Shown: positions 1 to 10,016 of the stretch, piece after piece
Numbering within the stretch: position 1 is the first letter of the stretch
How the letters are laid out: the number at the start of each line of letters is the position of its first letter
Source of the DNA: Coprinopsis marcescibilis
Taxonomy: Eukaryota > Basidiomycota > Agaricomycetes > Agaricales > Psathyrellaceae
Reading direction: 5' to 3'
Assembly: GCA_004369085.1 (NCBI GenBank)
Contig: ML210532.1
Coordinates: 1-18,007, forward strand
DNA length: 18,007 nt
Program-made: the position numbers and the translations under genes
The notes under the pieces: model-generated
Told to the model about the DNA's origin: nothing
The model's input: only the letters and a program-made list of their open reading frames with translations
Databases searched by the model: none

Positions 1-142
1 AAGCTGCGCTCCCTGCGTTGAGCAACTTGCTGTTGGTGCTGTGCTCCTTGTATTGAGCTAGTTGGTGTTGAGTATTCCTGTATATTCCTACTGATACTGT
101 ATATGCTCCTTCTGCAATGCATAACCTGTTTATGAGGTGTAG

Positions 143-345
143 AGTTCAGAGAGTTCAGTCCAGAGCAAGCAATCTAGAGCATGTAGTCCAGAGCATCCAG
201 AGCAAACAGTCCAGAGCATGTAGTCCAGAGCATCCAGAGCAAACAGTCCAGAGCAGTCCAGAGCATGTAGTTCAGAGCATCCAGAGCAAACAGTCCAGAG
301 CAGTCCAGAGCAAGCAGTCTAGAGTGTAGGATTCCAGAGCAAATC
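143..345. repeat. Minisatellite built on CCAGAGCA
   Basis: The octamer CCAGAGCA recurs about fifteen times, in alternating spacings that combine into a higher-order unit of roughly 37 bp (GTCCAGAGCATCCAGAGCAA, then ACAGTCCAGAGCATGTA). Copies differ by single substitutions such as TCTAGAGC and TTCAGAGC. The repeat is open in the + frame starting at 117 and would encode a Gln/Ser-rich peptide with recurring VQS and KQSRA. There is no codon-level or promoter evidence that it is translated. It is best read as a non-coding minisatellite. Confidence 0.85.
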
Positions 346-606
346 TGCTCTACGATTTCAAAATCGAGCCCTTAACCCTAACACCATCTTACATGACAAC
401 CTCGAAACACCCTCAGACGGCAGTCATTGAGTTGGCCGATGCGCATGAGAATGTCGCGGTATCTACCCTGCGGTGACCATGCACATCCTCCCTCCTTCAG
501 TGCTAGAGACAGGATGAAGGTGGACACCGTATTATGTATAAGCGCTCAAGTAGCTTGAAGTAGATGTGTCCGAGGCCGTCAAGGGTTACGTGCCTGGGTC
601 GTAGAA

Positions 607-737
607 ACTTTGCGGGATGACCGAATGTTTGCGGGAGACGAAAAACTTTGTGGAAATCCAGTTTTCCGCAAAGTCTTCTACTTACTCCGATCGACTCGGT
701 TCACGGCCAAAAGGTCTATAAAATTTTGCGGAAATGA
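607..737. repeat. Cluster of TTTGCGG(G/A)A motifs, one inverted pair
   Basis: Variants of ACTTTGCGGRAA occur five times in about 130 bp: near 607, 627, 645, 664 (reverse orientation) and 723. The copies at 645 and 664 form an inverted repeat (ACTTTGTGGAAA, a 5-base gap, then TTTTCCGCAAAGT) with one mismatch. A pyrimidine-rich tract follows downstream, as is common before fungal start sites, so a regulatory cluster is possible. It could equally be a degenerate short repeat. No downstream gene has been identified to anchor it. Confidence 0.4.
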
Positions 738-2390
738 ATGTTTTGTTGCGAATATTAAATGTGCAAACGGCCCGCCATACCACCGCCTCCGCCCACCACC
801 CTCTCTTCAACGTGACGTCTTTTAAGACAACGGTGAGCTCTTTTCTTTCCGTTTCTGCATTCCCTTCCCTCACCCTAAATCCCACAGATTCGCCCGGCAG
901 AAGAAGAATCGTCGTGTATGAGTGATCCGATGCCCCTTCCCCTCGTTTTGGGTCTCCTGGAATTTTATGGTGCGAAATACCGTGCTCGTCTTATTCTCCG
1001 TATTTCTTTACGTATCTTGTTCGGTTTTTCTTTCTCCGGGGCGCGACCCATAGCGCCGTCAACGTCGACCTCCGCCTCCCCCATTTCCCAATTAGGTGCC
1101 AGCTCAAACGGCCCGTCCCCACTTTCGCCTTTGCACATGCGCTAATCTCGTCGAGGAAGCAAAGTTTCGACGTCACGGGCGTCTGACTCTCGGCATGTGG
1201 TCCAGATCTCCCGTTCTCGATTTCCGATTCCACTCACTCCGGTGGGGCGGGGGGGAGATAGAAGTGGTGCTGGGGAGCGGTTCTTGCGTGCGTGCTGTAC
1301 AAAAGTGAGGGGTACCGTTTGTTCTTTAGCGCGACGACGTGAGGAGGGCTGGCGTGGCTCGTTCAATCCCCTCCGCCGTCCCCCTCGCGCTCCAGTGCGT
1401 GCGGCGTATTCTAGAGGTGAGGCCAGTCTCTATACAGCTGAAAGTGAATCGAACACTTATCTTTACTCTGGTTCGTACATAGACACTCGTGTGCGGCCTT
1501 CTCGCATCGCCCTGATGAGCGCTAGTCGTTGTAGCCAGTGACGGCGAGCTCTCGCTCGTATGACCATCCTGGTAAGTGGTCTGAGCTCGAATTCAGCGAG
1601 GACGACAACTGACCATCGTTACAGGGTGTCCTAGAGCTCGTTTGGCCCGTTCTAAGCGATTTCAGGGGTTGCGAAGCGCGATGGGGTTCGGATTGTTGGC
1701 TCTGGGTGCGTTGGAGAAAGTGAGGTAGAGAGCAAAGAGGATTGAGGGAACGAGTGGGTTGGTGGATGCGAGTTGATGTAGGTGAATAGTTCACATGTAC
1801 TCTACAGTAGTAGGTTAAAGGAGCACTTGCTTTTCTGTGAAAGCGAGGGCCGTTTCGAGATGCCATCGACACGGGGCAGGTATGCGGACCAAGCAAGTAG
1901 TGTATGTGCATGCAGAGTGCCGTTGAGTGCAATAACGTTGGTGAGAGCGAAGTGAAGAAACACACCATCACAGATAAGTAAGAACCATATACAGAACGTG
2001 TCTAGTCAGTATCCCTTCCACCCCCAGTTTTCCTACGTACTCCCGATAGACCCTTCTCGCCCATGAGCCCACACCAGGGACGGAACGCACCATCGGGACG
2101 TCGAGCGCTCCACCAATCACAGTGTGATGCTACCGAGTTGGTAGGATCAATCAAGACTGGGGTTCTCTCGCGTGTCCGTAGACCCGAAGACGATACCCTG
2201 AGGGAGAGAGAGGAAGGGAACGAGCGTACGTAGGTGGAACGAGAGGTTCGTAGGGAAGCGTCGAAGCTGTGCAAAACGGGACAGCTGCGGGCCGTGATGT
2301 TACGTATCACGCCGGACCCGAGTTGTTGTCGTCGATACAGCGAGCTTGCGAGCGCCTAGCACGAAGGAAAGAGGCAAAAGAAATAGATTC

Positions 2391-2408
2391 AGAGAGAGAG
2401 AGAGAGAG
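2391..2408. repeat. (AG)9 microsatellite
   Basis: Nine uninterrupted AG dinucleotides lie in a purine-rich stretch, outside any recognised gene. Length polymorphism between strains is likely. Confidence 0.9.
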
Positions 2409-2791
2409 GGTGTCGTAGGTACAAGGGGAGGTCCGTCAGTCCCGATCTCCGTGTACTCTATGACTTTTTATACTCGAACCCTCGGGAGTTCGAGCAAATA
2501 TGACACAAATACTATAAAATACCTACTTTTGGGAGGTCCGTGCGATGTCCATGAGGAGGAATCCGGGACAGAGCCTGAAGGGTGGTGTGGTCGAGGAGCT
2601 GGCGGTTGGATTAGGCGCGTCGCGTGTCTTTAATTGGGTCGCGTCGTATGGTTTGTGATCGAGTGCGGGCTTGGCGCCAAAATAGGGAGATGTGAGCTTG
2701 GCTGCGCTTGGCCAGGCTCGCATCCCCACAACAGCGCAGATGCGCACGGAAACGGCCTGAAGCTCCGCTCGAACACGCCCGATCCGGGGCC

Positions 2792-3347
2792 ATGGCCGAC
2801 GTAAGCGCATCACTAACGACTCTTTCCCTCCGCTACTCCACTCGGTGTTCTCTCTTTCTTTACTCTCTCGTCCTCTTCCTCTCCCGCAGATATAACTGCG
2901 GGGAGATCTGTATAGGGCTTGATAGACATACGGTGAGTAGAGTCAAAGTTACTTGACTACATAGTACAGGGTGATCCTGACATAACTTTATCAACAGCCA
3001 TTACTCAGCTCCCCCTCGAGCAGCCCTAACGAACGAACGAGCGAGATCGCTGTCACCCCTCTCTTTCCTCTTTGCGCCAGCGCCTACGCGTCTCCAGCAC
3101 ACGCTATACCAACCACCCTTACCAGCTCTCGTCTAACGAGCTGTAACTCGCCGCCGGCACCTTACCCCGCACGAACGCGAAGAACCCGCAGTTGCAGTTG
3201 AACCACGCAATCGTCCTCCACGCCCAAATCACCGTCCAGCGCCGAGAAGACTCCCCGCACCGCCACCGCTACCTCGTTCTCCGTCCCGCCCATCCGCTGG
3301 ACTCGGCCCCTCCCACACCGGCCACAGCAGCGTCGACGAACGAGAGC
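2792..3347 (+). other. Candidate 5' exons or leader of Iml2/TTC39 copy A
   Basis: An ATG at 2792 (ATGGCCGAC) abuts a good donor (GTAAGC at 2801). Acceptors follow at 2889 (CCCGCAG) and 2997 (CAACAG), and a further donor (GTGAGT) at 2933. Joining 2800 directly to 2998 gives a Ser/Pro-rich open frame to about 3199, which would suit the low-complexity N-terminus of fungal Iml2/TTC39 proteins. Including the 43-nt segment 2890-2932 puts a TAA straight after the first three codons, so in that form these would be leader exons. No conserved residues confirm either reading. Similarity to the family becomes clear only from about 3348. Confidence 0.35.
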
Positions 3348-3555
3348 TGGAAAGGCGGGGTTAGGACGACCAGTGGGGAGGCCGCCGAATGTGAAGAGGC
3401 CGTATAGGCCGGAGGGGGCTTTGGAGGATATGCCGGGCTTGCAGTGTGCGTTGAGGTTGTTCTTGGAGAGTAGGATGGTGGAGATTGATGAGTTTTGCAG
3501 GGAGAGCGATCCGGGGCAGTGGGTCTTCCTTGCGTTTGCTTTAGCTCTTGGTTGC

Positions 3556-3585
3556 GTTCGTTTGTTCGTTTGTTCGTTTGCGGGC
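3556..3585. repeat. TTCGTTTG short tandem repeat
   Basis: GTTCGTTT/GTTCGTTTG recurs about three and a half times inside the first long intron of Iml2/TTC39 copy A. The tract blurs the donor site of that intron, which could not be fixed (candidates lie between 3523 and 3551). Confidence 0.7.
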
Positions 3586-5828
3586 GATTGCTCGGGGATG
3601 TGGTCGTCCTCGTTGTGCGAGTTTGGAGAGTTCGTTCATCCCAACGGTCGTTTCACCGTCTTTGTCCTCTCGACCATTCGAGAGCCTTTCGTCCCTACTC
3701 ACACTCCCACTTGTCCTCTATCCTTCCGTTGGCCTTTCAGCCTTGCCGCCGCCCGAACCTCCCTTGTCGTTCCGTATTCGCGGTTGTGCGGGCTCAGGAT
3801 CGACCTCGGATGATATCTGTCCATTACCCGATCCACCCCCCATCGTTTGTCCAAGTCCTTGAACGACATTCGTTTCTTTCGTCCCTTCTTCCTCTCTTGC
3901 CCGCATACGTGCTTGCCCATTCTTCTTCCTACTGCCGTTTACCTTCTCGTCGTCGTACTAGCAATCACTTCCTCGCACGTAGAGAACGTGTTTACTTCGC
4001 CACTGGACTCAGCCTCATCCAGGCGATCAAGGGCCTCATGTCCTACGAAGACGAGGTAAGTCCTTTCCCCCCTTCTTCGTCCCTCCACCTACATTCCGTC
4101 ATCCATCCTCCCCCCTGCTCCTACTCTCATCACCGCTGCTTGTCGCTCACTACCATGTCCTCCCTCATCTCCATCCTACATCCCATCCATCGCTCTCCTG
4201 CTCCCCATTCCATCTCCCCTCGTCTCCCCTCCACCTTGCTATAGTTCCATACTCATACTGACCCCCATCCTCGCACACAGGACCTCCTCAACGCGCTCAC
4301 CGACGCGCTGTTCGGGTCCTTGGCCTCGGTCGTGCATTCCGGCGGGGTGGGATGGGTGAACGGGATGAGCGATGTGGAGAGGCATGCGGAGCTGGTGTAT
4401 GCTGAGAGTTTGTTTGAGAAGGTGAGTTCGAGTTGTACTGAACGAATTGCTTCGCGTTCGTTTGCGTTCATTCGTCCATATTTCTTCTCGCCTTGCTTTC
4501 GGACGACGTCTCTCGTTCTTGTTCACCGCACCGGCTTGCGCATCTCCCCATCCACGCCTTCATTCGCATCCGTTTCTGAATGGTGTAGCACTCTCGTGGT
4601 CGCTCTCGTGTTGACCTTCGTATTCATCTTTTTCGTCGTATCTCTCTTGTCCTCGCTTCAATTGGTCGTTCACTTCGTCCTTTCGCTTCCTGTATTCGTC
4701 GCTCTCCCCGCTCCATGCTAACGATCTCCGCAGGCGCTGCTCGGAACTGTGTACTCAGGCCAGGCGACTGACTAGCCTTCATCAAGGGAGCGTACGTCCC
4801 GTGCCTTCACCCTTCTCTTCCTCGCTGACTCTCCTCCAGACTCAACATGCGCACCGCCATCTCAATCTACCGCACCCTTCTCGCCTACATCGACGCCGCC
4901 TACATTGACGCCTTCTACGCCTTCTACGCCTCCTCCCACCCGCCCTCATCGCCCTCCTCTCCATCCCCGCGGGATCCGGCTATAGACCAGCACTTCAGAA
5001 GCGGAGTGTATTTGGGTATGGGTATGTCGCATGTGGTGTTGATTTTAATGGCGGGGAAGCTGGGGGCGCTTGTGGAGCTGTTTGGGTTAGGGTTTGTACT
5101 GACGGTTTATCGTTTCGCCTTGCCTCAATCTCATCTTCGCCTCGCCTACGATCGGTCATTCGTCATCGCATCTCGTCGCGCTGTCGTCGTCCTCGCGATT
5201 CGTCGACCATCACGTGTATCACGCTGCCCGCCCTCTACGTCGCGCGTACGCACCCGCTTTCGTACCCCAGCGCACGAAGGCCTCCGCCGCCCCATCTGCG
5301 ACATGTCCCTCCTCATCTTCCACCTCGTAATCTCCTCCTTCACATTCCAAGACGGCAACATCCCACTTGCGTCCCGGATACTCTCATACCACCTCTCCAG
5401 GTTCCCGGACGGTATCTTCTTCCTCTTCAGAGCGGGCCGTCTCGCTCTCATCCGCGGAGAGCCTAGGAAGGCTATTAAGTACTATGAGAGGGCGATCGAG
5501 GCTACGAAGGGTATGAAGGGGGATGGAGGGAAAGGGTATGGGAGTTTGGATTTTGTGAGTTGGTGGGAGGGGGCTGCGGCGCGGTTGGCGCTTTGGGAGG
5601 TGGCTAGTGAGCCGGAGGGCGCTAGTGAAGGAAAGAAGGGGAGTAGTGAGGAGTGTTGGAGGGTGCTGGAGAGGGACTCGGGGTGGAGTAAGAGTATTTA
5701 TGCGCATCGGTTGGCGGTTTGTCTTCTTTACGGTGTCGAGCGAGATGAGAAGGCCTCCCGAGCGGGGGCGGGGGACGGGGAGAATCGTGCAGCGGGAGAT
5801 TGGGAGAGCGGTGAAACGGGAGATGACA

Positions 5829-5895
5829 AGGAGGAGAGGGAGAGGGAGGAGAGGGAGAAGAGGGAGAAGAGGAGGGAGGAGGCGGTTGGGTTGAT
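5829..5895. repeat. GA-rich purine tract within a coding exon
   Basis: An almost pure purine run on the + strand of GAG, AGG and GGA triplets encodes an acidic/basic low-complexity stretch (repeats of EEREREEREKREK) in the last long exon of Iml2/TTC39 copy A. It lies between the conserved WSKSIYAHRLAVCLLYG block and the EEAVGLMRRV block. Family members carry a shorter linker here as far as I recall, so the tract is probably an expansion. Confidence 0.75.
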
Positions 5896-6458
5896 GAGGA
5901 GGGTTGCGGAGGTGAGTCAGAGGATTCCGGGGAAGAGTATTCCATTGGAGGTGAGTCGAGGTTTCGATTGCTCGGTCTCGTTGGGGCTTGGTCTCCGTTC
6001 CGATCGACAAACTTTCGTCGTTCGTTCACGCCGTTGGTACCAAGCGCGACTGGCGATTCTCGTATGGCGGCGTCGTTGTCGAACACCCGTTCGGGCCGCC
6101 TTGGTGTCAGGAGCGTTTTATCGCGTTCCTCTTTGTGCTCGTCTCGTGGTTTGTCGATTGTTTGGCTTCGGCCTGACCCTCTCTCCTTCCTTACAACATT
6201 GTTGTTCGTGTGGAACGCGTTACATGTATGGACGCATGCAGCGAACCAGGCGTTGGCGCAGAGCACGAGTCGCTTGTAAGGACGAGGTTGTTGTCTTAAA
6301 TTCTTAATGTTGTCGTTGTTGTCGGGTTCCATCCATCTTCACCATATCTACTACCATATCCACTGGCTATCTTGCTTTTGTTGTGAATATCTGAACCGTT
6401 GCATGTATTCTGTAGACGTGTAAAAGAAAGAACTGTATCTATGGCAAAGATACGAGCA

Positions 6459-9400
6459 TCAATGACCAAAACGCACAAAAAGGGCCCATGCAAGGACAGC
6501 GCTCTCCGAGTCACCCACGGTGTTCCTGAATCCTTGGATGGCATGATGAAGAGCATCAGCAGAGAGAGACCCATCAAACCGACCTCCGCTACCCTCCTCC
6601 TTATGGCTCCAAAGATATTCATAGAATTCCTTCGCAACTTTCTCTGCGGTGGAATCTCCAATGGACCACATAGTCCCAACCACTCGACGGTACCCTGCGG
6701 CGAGCATTCCAGCTGCGAGGTGGACGGCTTCCTCGGAGAGTCTCTCGTCACCAGTACTAGTTTGACATGCGGAGAGAAAAGCGAAGTCCGCGTTCCTGGG
6801 GTCCTTCTTGATGATACTTGAAAGTTCGAGACGTCCGCTGTGGAAGCTGAATCTGCTAAGGAGTGGGTTGTCGATGGACTGGGATCCGTGGCATGCGAGG
6901 TGTACACTGCTGAAGCCTTCCAAGTGGTTGAGGCACTCCTCAGCGGTCCTCATTCCCTTCGAGCTTCAACGCCCTGATTCCATGCACTGATGCCCTTTCA
7001 AAGATCCCCCGAACCTCTGTTGTTGTTCCGGGGATCGGTGATCGTTCAATGTCATTAGGTTGGCTGGTGAGCAATAACCCCGAGACCCTATCGTCAATTG
7101 GACGGTGGTTCTCAACGCGGCGAGTGAGGGCGGTGGCACTGGGAGTGTATGAGGAAACAACGTAGTCTAGGATGCTTTCGGGGCGTGAGTCACCATCATA
7201 GATGCCTGCTGCATGGATAGGAAGGAAAGATAAGGGACCTGTCATACACCACCATATCCTCGGCTGTGCCTTTCCTGCCGCTTCGTCGAATTTCTGAAAC
7301 AATGATCAATGTATGAAGCAGGGATTGCACAATGACACACTCACCGCAATTTCTAATGTCTCCAAAATAGGTTTCACAACATCCAGCCATAAACCGCGAA
7401 GGGCAGTGTGTACCGGATTTCTGCCCTCACCTTGCTTCTTTCTTGGCCGGACGCCTCTCCCCAACATCCCTTCGTTTTCTCCGATGTCCGCTTCCCGCAT
7501 GCGGTAGCCCTTGGACTTGAGCTCCTTGTCCAAATCATGGCGATACTTGATCGCCTTCTCCAACGAGAACTGGCGGAGAGGGACGTGGAGTGGTTCATCC
7601 AGGTGACGGAGAAGTGCAAGCGCATCACAGCGATGCTCATCGATGTTGATCACGATAATCGGGCCTGAGTCGGGAAGGCTTTGTAGTAATGCAGAGCATG
7701 GCGACGGTTGGAGGAATGACTCGAAACCAGGGATAGCTCTCACTTCACCAAGGAGTTCCGCCCATTCCTTAGCGAGATGGAGATGGGCACTGGCCTCCGC
7801 TTGTAGTGAAATCTTTTTTGTCAAGGCCAGGGTAGGATCAGAGTGTTTCCTGGATGATCCTGCATCTTCGAGTCGTTTAGATACATCTGCCACTCGCGCG
7901 GCTAGCAGCTCGTTGTGGGAACGCAGGGCGTCAAGTGGGGTACGCATATGGTTGAGTTGGTTCCACACGAGGCAACGCCCTTGTTCAAGCCATTCAAGTG
8001 CCTTTTCCGCTCGACCAAGGGAGCAGGCAGCTGATGCCGCCTCCAGAGCTATTGTGGACACATCTTGGAGCTGGGTATGACGACTCTGCACTGTATGTTC
8101 CAAGTCGGCTATCAAAGTGACCAGGCTCAACGCAGTGTTGAAAGCGAGCAGGACATCTGGAGACTGGGGTTTGTGTCGATTTAGTAGACGAGCCCATGTC
8201 TTGGCTGCTTTGAATTTTCTGCGAGGGGGAGCAGAGATGCATGTAGCAGCAGGCTTGAAGGTGGAAATGGTGACATTCAGATCGTCGCCGCTACCAGTAT
8301 GTTCGAAGCGATGTTGGAAAGAGATACCGAGGTTGTTGAGGAGACTAGGCAGATCTGCATGGCCCTCTGGAGTGAGCTGCACGGCTCTCTGTTTCGATTT
8401 GACTGCCTCGGCGAGGTCAGATAGATCACCCGTGCGTTGGAAACGACGGAGGAACGAGATCCCGAGGTTGCTGAGATACATGGGCAGATCTGCATGGCCG
8501 TCGGGGGTGAGCTGCACGGCTCTCTGTTGCGCTGAGACAGCCTCGGCGATGTCCGATAGATCACCCGTGCGTTCGAAGCGACGGAGGAACGAGCTCCCGA
8601 GGTTGTTGATATACATGGGCAGATCTGCATGGCCGTCGGGGGTGAGCTGCAGGGCTCTCTGTTTCGCTTTAACAGCCTCGGCGAGGTCAGATAGATTACC
8701 TGTGCGTTCGAAGCGACTTTGGAACAAGATACCGAGGTTGTTGAGGCGACTGGGCAGATCTGCATGGCCCTCGGGAGTGAGTTGCAAGGCTCTCTGTTGC
8801 GCTGAGACGGCCTCGGTGATGTCGGATAGATCACCTGTGCGTCTGAAGCGATGGAGGAACGAGATCCCGAGGTTGTGGAGATACATGGGCAGATCTGCAT
8901 GGCAGTTGGGAGTGAGCTGCACGGCTTTCTGTTGCGTTGAGTTGACCTCAGTGATGTCAGATAGATCACCCATGCGTTCGAAGCGAGTTTCGAACGATTT
9001 CCTGAGGTTGTTGAGGCGACTAGGCAGATATGCATGGCCCTCGGGAGTGTGTTGCACGGCTTTCTGTTGCGCTGAGATAGCCTCGGCGATGTCAGATAGA
9101 TCACCGGTGCGTCTGAAGCGACGGAGGAACGAGCTCCCGAGCTTGTTGAGGCGACTAGGCAGATCTGCATGGCCCTCGGGAGTGAGCTGCATGGCTTTGT
9201 TCAACGCCCTGATCGCTTCATGGATGCTTGCGAGTTCTCCGGTCCTCTGAAAGGACTGTGCCAATTCGACACCCCGGGAATTTAGAACGGCAGGATCTGT
9301 GTGTTCACAGTTCATAAGTGTCCCCTCAGATTTAAGAGCAAGTCACTCACCGTCTCCCGGGATTCTCTCCACCACCATGGCTCCCCTCCAAGATATTTTC

Positions 9401-10016
9401 ACCGTGGCCAGTCCATCGCATACTGAAATAGTCGTGCTGTGTTCTTTGGATAATTAATAGTTCAATGTGCTGCATGATATCAAATCCAGCAGGACTCTTA
9501 CCCTGATCCGGTTCGATTTGCGTTTCGCCCATCTGGAGGCAGTCAAGATCAAAGAATCCAACCTCTTTGTTCTCATTTCCCATTAAGAAGCAATCCAACC
9601 CGTCGACACTACCAGGGCTACATGTTGTCCTCAGCCACCACTTAGAACTCTTTAGGAGTAGGAGAGAACTCACAGTTCGATGATACCCCTCAGTTCCCAC
9701 CGTTTCGGGGATGTATTCACGAGGGGGAAATGTGCGCCGCCTTCTGCGCCTGGGATACCAAGTACACATAGTTCCGTTAACTTGATCGGTGAAATACCAT
9801 CGTCGGTGCGCTCGAGAGCGATATCTGGCAAGATCGTATTGAATTCAAGCCTACTTCCGTCATCTAACGAAGGGTCGCGTCGTACCTGTCAAGCGCAATC
9901 GACTTGGAATGCGGGGTCAGCTCTTGGTTCTGATGAGACGTCGTATTCATAAGAACCTTACCTTTCAGCTTGTCCACTGCCAAGTGCGAGCGTGCTACTG
10001 TGGATACATTCAGCAT
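6459..10016 (-). CDS. TPR-CHAT domain protein (one frameshift)
   Basis: CHAT is a caspase-like peptidase fold; fungal TPR-CHAT proteins are expanded in Agaricomycetes and their role is unknown. The exon model on the - strand keeps phase at every junction: 10016-9962, 9863-9674, 9629-9502, 9443 (or 9422)-9351, 9296-7345, 7293-6459, giving about 1,080 residues. N-terminal ~155: no recognised domain, perhaps a degenerate C2-like fold. Residues ~156-490: KLC/TPR_12-type repeats of 45 residues (TGDLSDIAEAVSAQQRAVQL). Residues ~490-780: a helical linker (EKALEWLEQGRCLVWNQL). C-terminal ~300: CHAT, with the His in HLACHG (6890-6888) and Cys in LSACQTSTGD (6767-6765), followed by GAGY-like AAGYRRVVGTMWSI. 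The frame shifts by one base near 6945-6955, just before the catalytic His; read strictly, the protein ends there. The start ATG is uncertain, since the possible upstream leader intron (10018-10048) is only 31 nt. Domain assignment is firm; intactness is not. Confidence 0.85.
8281..9230 (-). repeat. Seven 135-bp tandem repeats encoding TPRs
   Basis: The marker AGATCTGCATGGCC (one copy AGATATGCAT) falls at 8351, 8486, 8621, 8756, 8891, 9026 and 9161, exactly 135 bp apart each time. No indel separates the copies, so the 45-codon phase is kept throughout. Each unit encodes ADLPSRLNNLG...RFERTGDL...AVQLTPEGH. Differences concentrate at a few sites: SRL/MYL/SLL, the residues around SFLRRF/SFQHRF/LFQSRF, and SAQQ/KAKQ/KSKQ. 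The first (N-terminal) and last units are more diverged. Because the unit contains few stops, all frames on both strands stay open across the array. Confidence 0.95.

Larger units (their letters stand above)
346..2790. other. Stretch without a recognisable gene
   Basis: Both strands were read and no protein family was recognised. Open frames here are short, rich in Ser/Arg/Pro and overlap on both strands, as expected by chance in GC-rich DNA. Things worth noting are a TTTGCGG motif cluster (607-737), a TGACGTC palindrome near 812, a pyrimidine-rich tract (about 838-890), and an intron-like segment at 1572-1624. The last starts GTAAGT, ends ACAG, is 53 nt long and has a CTGAC branch-like site. 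Read across that intron, an ATG at 1560 opens a frame of about 36 codons with no recognisable similarity. A real but unrecognised or untranslated gene here cannot be excluded. Confidence 0.5.
3348..6279 (+). pseudogene. Iml2/TTC39-family gene, decayed copy A
   Basis: This is recognised as the Iml2/TTC39 family (TPR-containing; yeast Iml2 is linked to lipid-droplet and inclusion-body clearance). Conserved blocks appear in order: PYRPEGALEDMPGLQCALRL (3395-3454), YFATGLSLIQAIKGLMSYED, GVGWVNGMSDVERHAELVYA, MRTAISIYRTLLAYID (from 4847), FRSGVYLGMGMSHV, DMSLLIFHLVISSFTFQDGN, FLFRAGRLALIRGEPRKAIK and QRIPGKSIPLE (ends 5950). The last exon NALHVWTHAANQALAQ ends at TAA 6277-6279. Clear introns are 4056-4280, 4422-4733 and 4792-4839, with branch-like CTAAC or CTGAC in the last two. 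Damage: a probable frameshift near 3355-3375, a 5-bp CAGGC duplication and an in-frame TGA at 4756-4771, an unresolved 5091-5270 junction, no acceptor AG before 6214, and loss of the exons between IPLE and NALH. Gene decay and assembly indels both remain possible; the missing exons favour decay. Confidence 0.8.

Noticed and set aside
1522..1971. 149-codon - strand frame
   Set aside because: Ser/His/Pro-rich composition with no domain, and an intron-like segment on the opposite strand overlaps it; it is likely a chance frame.
5081..5095. GGGTTAGGG, telomere-like
   Set aside because: A single short match within a coding exon; telomeric tracts would show many TTAGGG copies. The CCCTAAC near 375 and the CCCTA-rich tract near 15780 are also too irregular.
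6214..6279. Shared - strand peptide ANAWFAACV(H/R)TCNAF at about 6250 and 13300
   Set aside because: It is only the antisense reading of the duplicated last exon of Iml2/TTC39, not a conserved cysteine peptide.
5384..6332. Two long - strand Pro/Leu-rich and Pro/Ser-rich frames
   Set aside because: They are antisense to the purine-rich coding exon of Iml2/TTC39 copy A, which carries conserved family blocks.
8277..9170. 297-codon - strand frame overlapping the TPR exon
   Set aside because: It is a frame-shifted shadow of the same 135-bp repeats; the TPR frame has family motifs and phased introns, this one does not.
8117..9250. 377-codon open frame on the + strand
   Set aside because: It is the antisense of the TPR repeat array. 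A 135-bp unit without stops in a frame keeps that frame open through all copies; the product (SAWPSGVSC repeats) matches no family.
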